A DNA stretch of 64,000 bases from Chrysomallon squamiferum. Its lineage: Eukaryota > Mollusca > Gastropoda > Neomphalida > Peltospiridae. A program made the translations under genes and the position numbers. Under the pieces are notes generated by a model that worked only from the letters and a program-made list of their open reading frames with translations, was not told where the DNA came from and did not search any database. Of the stretch, positions 55,270 to 64,000 are shown piece by piece; within the stretch, counting starts at the first letter, position 1; every line of letters starts with the position of its first letter. Location: positions 11,554,538 to 11,618,537 of the forward strand of contig CM022667.1 of assembly GCA_012295275.1 (NCBI GenBank). Direction: 5' to 3'.

Positions 55270-55645
55270 GCAGAAAGAGCATTTCGACAAAATGGTGAAA
55301 ACGTCAGGGAAAAATAGGCTGGACAAAAGCATTAGCAGTAGAACAACCAGCCCCAGGAAATATCAATGAAAGAAGTGATGAAGGCGATCTAGACCAAAGA
55401 AAAAAAAAACGCACGACGTTCAGGCTTCCCGACAGTCTTTATCAAAACACCAAAGTGAGTGTGGAGTGGACGTGATGCGTTGTGGATGTTAAAGAGAGTT
55501 TGGGAAGAGGAACAGACACCAGGGGAATGGCAGACAAGTGAGAGTGTCCCAGTGCACAAGAATGTGGGGACTGTAGAAGCGTGTCTCTGTGGGAAGTTGG
55601 AAACAGGAGCACAGACTCTGAAGTCTGATTCCTGTCAATAAGAGA
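55270..55645 (+). mobile_element. Decayed LINE reverse-transcriptase fragment
   Basis: A 60-codon frame at 55459-55641 contains LKRVWEEEQTPGEWQTS followed by VPVHKN, which resembles the conserved W-K-x-S-x-x-V-P-x-Y-K segment of LINE reverse transcriptases of the RTE-like type. Upstream and downstream frames are broken. Family placement is from memory of the motif and is tentative. Confidence 0.5.
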
Positions 55646-55839
55646 CAGTTTAGATTGTGTTCATGGAACAGCGGAGTGGTATCAAAAACGATTATTTGCT
55701 GCCGATAGAAAAGAAACCGACAGAATCCCTCCCTTCTTGCGTGTTTCTTCTTTCATTTACTCTCGTTATTAATTTAAGATATGACACGAAAGTAATTTTA
55801 GACTGAATTTTTTTTGTTGTTTTGTTTTGCTGCTTTTTC

Positions 55840-55872
<33 letters not shown>

Positions 55873-56195
55873 TTTTTTTTTTTTTTTTTTGCTTTTTTCA
55901 TAAGTGGACATTTTTGAAGTTATAGCTGCATTTTGAAATCAATATATTTTAGCTGGCAGTGAGAACTTGAATATATCTTCTATGTTTGTACGTACGTAAA
56001 TACAAACATAATAGACATCAGCGAATAATATCAAATACTTGTTGTATCTTGAAGTTGGATATAAACATACAAATTTCAATGTTACAAACACAAGAGTTGA
56101 CAGTTGAGTGAACAGTTAACAATGATATATTTTTTGAAAGTTATTTATTATTTTGTTCTTTCTTTCTTTTTCTTCCTTCTCTCGTTCCAGAGAAA
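55646..56195. other. 5' flank of four-cysteine gene B
   Basis: Includes the block shared with 1940-2030 (55895-55985), poly-T/ATT runs, and a polypyrimidine-AG directly before the ATG of gene B that implies a 5'UTR intron. Confidence 0.5.
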
Positions 56196-57812
56196 ATGTT
56201 AACTGCGTATATGTTCGTGCAATTGGTTGGGCAGCTTCTGTTTCTTTATCCAAACGGTCCAACTACAAACGACTGTGATACATTTTACTGTAACGAAAAA
56301 TGGTTACAGTGAGTACATTCAGTATTGTAACCCATCATCATCATTATTACCTTTATCATCGTCATCAGTATTATTATATGTCTGTTATTTTCTACTTCTT
56401 CTTCTTCTTATCATCATCATTATCATTATTATTGCTGTTGTTGTTATTATAATTATTATAGTAATTATTATTATTATTGATTTTTGTTACTATTATTTCC
56501 TAAATTTGTTCCAGCAAAGAAGAAGAATGTTCATCATTTTGCGAAAGGGTAATTTTAATAACTTGTAATAGTTGTACCTCTTCATAATAATATTGCTATC
56601 CAACTACTGCTACTACGTCATCTATTTCTGCTGTTAGTACATCTGTCTCCACACCTTCTGTCATTAATATTCCAAACACTACCACCACACAAAATAAAAC
56701 ACTACCACCACACAAAACAAAACAAAACACTACCACCACACAAAACAAAACAAAACACTACCACCACACAAAATAAAACACTACCACCACACAAAATAAA
56801 ACAAAACACTACCACCACACAAAATAAAACGTACCACACAAAACAAAAAACAAACACTACCACTACAAACTTAAAAAACAATCACAAAAAAAAACAAAAC
56901 ACTATCATTACAAAACAAAACAGTTCTGTTTATACAAACACTACTACAACTTATAAAACAATCACAGCCAATATTACTGTTACTTCTGTTTATACAACTG
57001 CGATTACTAGTACGACTACTTCTACTACTCCTACTATACATTATGTTATGAATACAGCACAAGTTTTATTTATTTATTTATTATTATTATTATTTATTTT
57101 TTTTTTTTTATTTTTTTTTTTTTCGTGTTGTTGTTGTTATTTAAGGGTGTTCCTGCGGCAAAGAAGCTTCAGGTATATAGGTGTTTTTTGTTTGTTTGTT
57201 TCTTTGTTGTTTATTTTAGTTTTTGCTGGCTTTTTCAAGATACCTTTGTGACACCTGTCTATGCCTAAGTTACCACTACTTCTCTGTTCCTCCTACTACT
57301 ACCACAGTTATTTATATAACTATCACTACTACTACTACTATTAGCAGTATCTTTAAAGTATATGTGCAGTCTTTTTTGTCTATATAATAATAGTACTACT
57401 ACTAGTAGTATGAAATGTTTTTAATTCCACGACTTCTGCTATGACTATGGCAACTACGATGAAATATGCTGCTAATTTGTCTACTACTACTTCTAATATT
57501 GCTTCAACTATTTCTTCCACTGCTTCTACTGGATATATATATATATATATACTACTACTACATTTTTAATTCGACCTCTTCTACTATGACTATGGCAACT
57601 ACTATGATTCATGTTGCTGATTTGTCTACTACTGCTTCTAATGTTAACAAAAATTATTTTATCTACAAACTTATTTAAAAAGTATCATATGAAAGTGTTT
57701 GGTTTATTTTGGTTAAAGTTGTATATCCAGGACCGCAGTTAAAACTTCAGCAACAACTAGCATGACAAATACAAACTAACAGACATTAACACAAATACAT
57801 GTTTGTCAGTTA

Positions 57813-57846
<34 letters not shown>

Positions 57847-57879
57847 GTTTATTATTAACTTTTATTATTATTGTTGTTT

Positions 57880-57911
<32 letters not shown>

Positions 57912-58150
57912 ATTTTCATCATTATTACTTTTATTATTATTTTTTTTTTTTTTTTTTTAAAAATTTTTAATTTTTAAAATTTTCTCCATCTAAATATGTA
58001 TAATTATCATAGTCAAGCTTATTACGTACATCTGGTTTCCAGAAATTGACGAAACTGTTTCCTAGAATATATAAAAGGATTTTCCAGGAACGTTTAATGT
58101 CTATGTCTGACATTGAAGCTACAAGTCTGTACACATCAATCACAAATTAG
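56196..58150 (+). CDS. Small secreted four-cysteine peptide, gene B (unrecognised family)
   Basis: Proposed exons 56196-56308, 56515-56548, 57146-57172 and 58043-58150 (282 nt, 93 residues); phases 2, 0, 0 as in gene A. Exon 1 begins MLTAYMFVQLVGQLLFLYP, a hydrophobic leader, and contains the first Cys pair; exon 2 contains CSSFC. The pattern is C-x4-C-x10-C-x3-C. The 27-nt exon 3 encodes GVPAAKKLQ, matching LVPATKSLL of gene A. Exon 4 encodes 35 residues ending YTSITN, aligned without gaps to gene A (shared R-x-F, S-L/M-T/S, EA, YT-x-IT). Sequence identity to gene A is low but exon lengths and conservative substitutions indicate coding constraint. Donors GTGAGT, GTAATT and GTATAT are present. 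No known family is recognised. Confidence 0.6.
56678..56835 (+). repeat. Minisatellite of CACTACCACCACACAAAA units
   Basis: About six to seven imperfect units of roughly 20-30 bp with AAAACAAAAC or AAATAAAAC tails, in the intron between exons 2 and 3 of gene B. Confidence 0.85.
57820..57905. repeat. (ATT)n microsatellite
   Basis: ATT runs in the last intron of gene B; the inverted counterpart is the AAT run at 5317-5437. Confidence 0.9.
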
Positions 58151-58504
58151 AATTATTTTCAGTAAACTGTTCTATTTCTTGTTTGTTGTTTTTGTTGTTG
58201 TTGTTCTCATTATTTATTTATTAATTTATTTATTTATTATTCATTTACATTTTTTGTTTCAACAGAAAATTGTGTTTTTAAACAATCGGACAATTAAATT
58301 TCGGTTGTTTAAAACGAAAGAGCGAATATACAAAAAAAATAAAAAAATGATAATACTCCATCTTCCCATAATAAATAAATAAATAAATAAATAATAATAA
58401 AAAAAATAATAATAATAATAATAAAAAAAAAATAATAATAATAAAGTTGTATTGAACAATAATTAAAATAAAAATTATTAAAGAAAATTTTATTTAAAAA
58501 ATAA

Positions 58505-58619
58505 TTAGGCAGTAATAAATGTATAAATGACCTTTGCTTCGCGTTCAGTAAGGTTTCTGAAGTGGTCTCGAAATACTCTGTCAAATAGGTCATTTTTTTT
58601 TTTTTTTTTTCGCTATTTC
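58505..58619 (-). pseudogene. Orphan last exon of a gene-A-type peptide with poly-A frameshift
   Basis: Minus-strand copy of gene A exon 4 (4646-4753). It keeps the acceptor CAG and reads LTEREA then YTFITA to a stop. A run of 18 A replaces 11 bases near its start, adding seven bases and shifting the frame. It lies tail-to-tail with gene B. No upstream exons were found; the DIRS-like element begins about 230 bp away. Confidence 0.6.
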
Positions 58620-58849
58620 CTGAACTTTGGAATCCGGATAGAAGTGTACATACTCTAATTACAATCTATAACGTACATATATGAGTGAAAATATTGTAAT
58701 AATCATAGTAATAATAATAAGAAGAACAAGAACAAGAAGAAGAAGAAGAAGAACAAGAAGAGAAACAAGAAGAACAACACAACAACAATAATAAAAGCAA
58801 TAATAACTAAATAAATAAATAAATGCTAAAAAAATTACAAAAAAAGGTC

Positions 58850-60075
58850 AGGTTTGAAAACTCTTGCAAATAAATCGGCCTCAGATACTTTACCATGCAG
58901 CCACAATTTCCTCCAAAATGATGGGACTGCGTGTGTCTAGTCCTGCATGTCCCCAATACTCCTTCAAGGTGTTTTGAAATAACAAAATGTCTTGTAGGGT
59001 CCCCTTCCCCTTAAATTTGTGCCAACTACTAATATATGTTAGATGGGGCTAATTGCTGCAATGACAGGAAGTCAATGAAATGGACTATGTGATCCACAGG
59101 CACTGGTCATAATGGAGGCAATCCAAATTGCATCTAAATTTTTCCAGTTCTTTTCCATGCCACTTTCTCCATGCGACTTGGCATTGAATTCTTTAGCAAT
59201 CTTTATGCTCAATCCCCTTCGGAAAAGACCCGAAATACCCTTTCTATCCCTCCTGCACTATCGGCATAAAATTCCAAGGAGTTACTGCTTGACATCTATT
59301 ATACTTTTTAAATTGTTTGCATCTGTTGCTTTTCGAGGTCCCTGAAATTGTAATCTAAAACCGTCGGTAAAACCTTTAACACCTGTGCTGCCAGTTTGTT
59401 GGAGGACTGTTTTAGCTGATGGCCAGGATACTTGTGTTTATCGGGGAATATCCCATCATATTCAAGTTAGTTCTGCCCTTATGATATGCACTGAAGAGAG
59501 GGATGTCTCCCACCAAATTTTCCACATGCGTGCCTAAATTTAAATTTGGCAAATGTACATTTGCCACCATCAGACCCCCAACATGTCCTAGCACCGCGGT
59601 ACGTTCCAATAACGCACATCAAAATCATGACAGCCACAGGTGGATTGATGTAAAGCAACCTCCCTTTTCCATTTTTTTGACCACTAGTTTCTCCTCCCTC
59701 CAATACGAGGTCGCCTGCACTATCCTGAATAGATTCCATTTCCTGGCCGGACTTACACAATACAAGTCAATCTACGTACTCAATTTCAAAACTGCTAGTA
59801 TCCGGCTCACCGTTTTCTGTCGTTCCCTTCTGAAACAATCGTGGAATCATCCATGGCCCTTTGTCTTCGTCCTCGCTGTTGAGGCGGCTCGGTCGTCAAA
59901 AAACGAGAAGGCTGGTTGATCCTCCGCTTCGATCTGCCTACATTTTTCTGGGCAGACACTTTCCTTTTCTTTTGTTTTTTTCAGACAATATCAGCCGTTT
60001 CTGCTAATTGAAAAAAAGGCTGGATGGCAATGGATGAAAAAAGCAAGTAAATGTTTCCCCGTTGCTGCTGAAATG
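58850..60075 (-). mobile_element. Decayed DIRS-like (tyrosine-recombinase) retrotransposon
   Basis: Broken minus-strand frames occur in the order expected for DIRS-like elements. About 59480-59640 has a gag-like Cys/His motif (HACGKFGGRHPSLQC). About 59282-59425 has the stretch that precedes the reverse transcriptase (GFTDGFRLQFQGPR). About 59120-59280 has an RNase H-like LEFYADSAGG and WHGKEL. About 58960-59080 resembles the N-terminal part of a tyrosine recombinase (FIDFLSLQQLAP; GDPTRHFVISKHLEGV). Most of the reverse transcriptase and the recombinase catalytic half are missing, and stops and frameshifts are frequent. Assignment rests on motif recognition. Confidence 0.65.
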
Positions 60076-60119
60076 GCGCTTGAATGGAAAAAGACTGATT
60101 TATGCGCACGTCGCGCTTA

Positions 60120-60960
60120 TACTGTATAGACTAGACAACTAGAGTTAATTCCCTTTGGCCTTTGCCTCCCATGCAAGCCATTTACCACTACCACACAGCT
60201 AGCTGTATTTTTCTGACATTAGATGGGATTATAAGTTATTACGAATAATCTGTACTAACACCAAACATCAGACACAGAAGTGTATAAAAAGTTGCGCATT
60301 CGTTTCCAGTAGTAATCTACAGTTTTAACTAATCAAAATCAGTTCCCCTTGATCTTCTGTGTAGCCTTTTCTTGTCAAGCAATGTTCCATAAATTTGAAC
60401 TTTTATTAATTCAGAATCATTTTCATAGGAGGAGATGGATTAACTTATTATTATTTTTATTATTTATAATTATTATCATTATCAAAATCCTTATTAGTTT
60501 TGTTATATTTAGTATTTTGTTGTGGCTATTATTATTATTATTATTATACATTTTTGCATATTCAAAATTGACTCAATTTTTACCACTGTGAATTGTAATA
60601 ACATTGCTATAATAATAATACTTGTTACTTAAAGAAAAAATACATAGAACAAAAACAAGATTATGCAAACAAACATAAATGCGTTTTCCATTTTAAATTT
60701 TTTGTTTAATTATCTTTCTGAATATTACAGTGTTGATTATTTTATTCGTATATGAATATGGTAGAAAGCTATTGATTTAAATTAGAACTGTTTGTAATAT
60801 ACTGAACATTGTTTTGCGTAAACATCGTTCAACTGGTTATTGATATGTGTACATTTTTTAGTTTAATTTCAGCTGTACAGAACTCATGGCATAGTTATTG
60901 TACGTTTTGAAGTAGTTATGTAATCTGAGTTCATATAAAATTATTTTTGATTGTTCGATC
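60120..60960 (+). repeat. Long dispersed repeat, inverted partner of 46100-46940
   Basis: See 46100-46940; this copy adjoins the DIRS-like remnant. Confidence 0.6.
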
Positions 60961-61036
60961 TCTAATATTATTGTTGTTGTTTTTCTCTTTTTCTATCTCT
61001 ATTATGATTATGATTATTATTATTACTATTATTATT

Positions 61037-61068
<32 letters not shown>

Positions 61069-61214
61069 CGTCGTTATTATTTTCAACAAAGTTCATTAAC
61101 ACTATGAAAGTCATAAGGATATAAAATGTGTTCGTCTTCTATTTACAACATTTACAGTAAAACGTTATTTCTATGCATTTCATTGTTAATATATATATAT
61201 ATATAGACAGAGAT

Positions 61215-61323
<109 letters not shown>

Positions 61324-61557
61324 AAAACTGGTTACAATCATTCACTGTCAAAAAATTGGGACCGATGTTAAAGATACAAATGAGTGAAAACAGGAAATGC
61401 GGTAGTAGTAATAGTCATGTAATGTGTGAAGTAGTAATAGTAATGTAATGTGTGAAGTAGTAAAAGTAGAGTCTATAATGTAAGAATAACTAGTAGTAGA
61501 AGTGGTAGTAATTGTAATAGTATCAGCATCAATAGTAGCAGTACTAGCAGCATACAT

Positions 61558-61681
61558 TCATGACATCACTTGCCAAGTGAGTTACAATTCGTGACATCAT
61601 TTACCAAATACGTTAGAGTTCGTGACATTACTCACCAAGTACGTTACAGCTCGTGACATCACTTAACAAGTAAGTTAAAGT
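61558..61681 (+). repeat. 31-bp tandem repeat, four copies
   Basis: Four adjacent imperfect 31-bp units beginning TCRTGACATCAC (variants). Each contains TGACAT and a CAAGTNNGTTA core. Confidence 0.85.
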
Positions 61682-63240
61682 TGTTAGGTTTAGTGTATTA
61701 AACAAAGATGAATATAATTATTATAATGAGCAGATGCCGATATAGAGACGCTATCCCATCTAAAATTAGTTCTGATTTAACTGTAGCGCTGTAGAAACTA
61801 GAAGGAGATTTAATGTAAGTTACTGATCAGACGTTTACCCCAGAGATACGATCCCACCCACAGTCAGTGTTAGATAAATGAAAGCGACATAGAGACTGGT
61901 AGCAGATATCTTTATTGTAAGTCACTGCTCAAGGCGGTTAATGTTTAACACAGAAGTGTGTCATCAGTCAGAAAAATAGGGTTGAGTCCATTAATTAAAC
62001 AATAATTTATCTTCATTAACCAAATTTAGTGTAAAAAAAACAGTAGTTCTGGTAATGACTGTTTGGTGGGTGTAGTATTTGTGGTAGTAGTACTGGTAAT
62101 GATGGTCGTGTTAGTATTTGATTTTGTTTGTGTTCCTGTCGTAGATGTTGTTGTAATAGCACTAGTACTCATTAAAAAATAATAATAATAGTTGTAGTAA
62201 TAGCAGTAGTAGTAATGGTAATAGTAGTAGAAATTGTTGTTGTAGTATTTTAGAAGTAGAAATAGTAGTAGTAGGAGTAATTAGTAATAATAGTAGTAGC
62301 AGTAGTAGCTGTTGTAGTAGTAGTTGTTGTTGCTGCAGTATTATTATTATTATTTCTGTTGTGGTAATGGTAGGTGTTCTAATAATTACAGTAATAGCAG
62401 AGTTTGACCAAAATTGATTGCAGCGATAAATGTAAACCAAATTGTTATAATATCGAAATCGATCTTGTTCTCATTTTTATATCAATTCGGACAGTTGTGA
62501 TAGTTGATGCAGTTGTCACTTTTGTTATAGCAGTTGTTTTGTGGAACGTTTTGTAATTGTTGTCGTTGTTGTAACTCTAAATGTAAAACCATTATGTCTA
62601 ATGTAGTTGCTGCTCATGCCGTAACTATTGTTCTGATTGTTATTATTGTGTTCATCTTAATTCTTTCAAACTTGAGACAGTAAAAGAAATAATGCCACTT
62701 AAAACTTGTCTATTTTTTAAGACTGTGTAGCCATGAATATATGTATGTATATATGTATGTGTGCATGTATGTACGCATGTACGCATATGTATGTACGTAT
62801 GTATTTGTGTACGTAGCATATATGAGTTTAACCGAGCATATATGTACTTATATGAATCCATTTACTTGTTAATTAACGTAAATATTTCAGAAGGTTTACA
62901 AATAAAGTTAAGCATTCTTTAAACAATCAGTTCTATTTTTGAACACCGAAATGTCAAGACAGTTAAAACAAACAATCAAGATGCTGTTTTCTCTATAGAA
63001 ATAAAACCTCTGCTATTGTTAGATTTTAAAAACTATCAAAATATCCTATAAAAAAACGACAACGTATCAGTACAAATAATGAATGGCATATGTATATTCA
63101 TTTATTTAGGAGTTAAAATAATGAAGTATGATTGATACAAGTGAACTCTGGAAGACCAAATATTTACTACGTGCAGCATATATATATATACACAGAAGAT
63201 GGGAGTTTTACGTAGAAATATTAAAGACAGTTTGTTTAAT

Positions 63241-64000
63241 ATGAGGAACCTTTCCGTAAGAGGTCTTATATTCTTGGTAAGATTATATATATATATTTCT
63301 ATTTTACATTGGATTTTCATTCATGTTTATGAAATATTTACAGATTTTATTGGCATTAATATATTATTTTATATTAAATTACATTATATTATATTATATT
63401 ATTTTATATTATATTATATTATATTATATTATATTATATTATATTATATTATATTATATTATATTATATTATATTATGTTGTTATGTTGTTATGTTATAT
63501 TGCATCGCATTGTAACAACACAAACATTATTATACACCACATAATACGTGCACACCATATTATATTACTTCTTTATAGCTCATTGTTGTCACACTGTCAA
63601 CTGTTTTGTGTCAGGAAAACAGCATCTCCAAGGGCAACGGCAATGGAAAGAAAACTGGAAGTGCGAACGCCAAGGATAGTGCAGATTCAAAGGACAATAC
63701 AAATGGGAAGGATATCGGAAATGGGAAGGATATCGGAAATGGGAAGGATATCGGAAATGGGAAAGTCAATGGAAATGGGAAGGATATCGGAAATGGGAAA
63801 GGCAATGGAAATGGGAAAGCCAATGGAAATGGGAAGGATATCGGAAATGGGAAAGGCAATGGAAATGGGAAGGATATCGGAAATGGGAAGGATATCGGAA
63901 ATGGGAAAGGCAATGGAAATGGGAAAGCCAATGGAAATGGGAAGGATATCGGAAATGGGAAAGGCAATGGAAACGTAAACAGCAGTACAAGCGAGGAAAG
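63241..64000 (+). CDS. Secreted Asn-Gly-Lys repeat protein (5' part; continues past window)
   Basis: Proposed exon 1 is 63241-63276 (MRNLSVRGLIFL, phase 0, donor GTAAGA); an in-frame upstream ATG at 63199 is an alternative start. Exon 2 begins at 63579 after TTTATAG and runs off the window. Joined, the two halves form a typical signal peptide (second half LIVVTLSTVLC, then QENS), which sets the frame. That frame then reads through hexapeptide units of the type GNGKDI, GNGKGN and GNGKAN, about 15 of them, from about 63697 to 63970. The mature protein would be basic, hydrophilic and low-complexity, suggesting an extracellular matrix, mucus or biomineral role, but no family is recognised. Other frames over the repeat are open only because the unit is 18 bp. 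Confidence 0.55.
63366..63478. repeat. (ATATT)n pentanucleotide microsatellite
   Basis: About 22 units of ATATT in the intron splitting the signal peptide of the Asn-Gly-Lys repeat gene. Confidence 0.9.
63697..63970 (+). repeat. 18-bp coding minisatellite
   Basis: Units GGAAATGGGAAGGATATC, GGAAATGGGAAAGGCAAT and GGAAATGGGAAAGCCAAT alternate about 15 times and encode the hexapeptide repeats of the partial gene. Confidence 0.95.

Noticed and set aside
63199-63978. 259-codon frame reading through MGRISEM-type repeats
   Set aside because: Alternative frame of the 18-bp minisatellite. The frame set by the split signal peptide gives Gly-Asn-Gly-Lys repeats instead.

Overview
The window looks like AT-rich, microsatellite-dense metazoan nuclear DNA. 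Genes have short exons, GT-AG introns, no operons and no ribosome binding sites. The gene content (secreted PAN/apple + C-type lectin proteins, tiny cysteine-rich secreted peptides, DIRS-like and LINE remnants) and the repeat style (GA, ATT, TAG and TTC runs everywhere) suggest a lophotrochozoan, most likely a mollusc. The species cannot be named from this sequence.

The centre (about 8.1-50.9 kb) is a tandem array of secreted lectin-like genes with one design. Exon 1 encodes a signal peptide, exon 2 a PAN/apple-like domain of 248 nt, and exons 3 and 4 the two halves of a C-type lectin domain (CTLD; usually 186 and 221 nt). Intron phases are always 2, 1, 1. Two subtypes alternate: A (signal begins MHY) and B (signal begins MKTF). 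On the + strand lie A 8129-9575, B 11832-13585, an A/B hybrid 14442-17230, A 19072-20720, B 23525-25704 and A 27867-29487. On the - strand lie a broken B tail 34223-34801, B 35490-37037 with a spare first exon at 37490-37557, a broken A copy 39265-41895, and A 49282-50847. A divergent third subtype is on the + strand at 42491-44586. Unequal duplication is visible: 15.65-22.4 kb is repeated at 23.7-31.2 kb, and the outer flanks are duplicated in inverted orientation. The scaffold is nearly constant, while the loop after the EPN position and the Ca2+-site residues vary.

Outside the array sits a pair of very small four-exon genes that I do not recognise (3321-4753 and 56196-58150, both +). They predict secreted peptides of about 90 residues with a C-x4-C-x9/10-C-x3-C pattern, a 27-nt micro-exon and a conserved 35-residue C-terminal exon. 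Each locus also carries an opposite-strand copy of the other gene's last exon. This is the best candidate for something undescribed. At the right edge a partial gene (63241 to beyond the window) encodes a secreted Asn-Gly-Lys repeat protein.

The rest is intergenic: a 36-bp minisatellite (52.0-53.2 kb, inverted short version at 6.95-7.25 kb), a decayed DIRS-like tyrosine-recombinase retrotransposon (58.85-60.08 kb, -), a LINE reverse-transcriptase scrap (55.27-55.65 kb), unclassified dispersed repeats, and long microsatellites. All gene models come from reading splice signals and comparing paralogues by eye; no transcript or database evidence was available.
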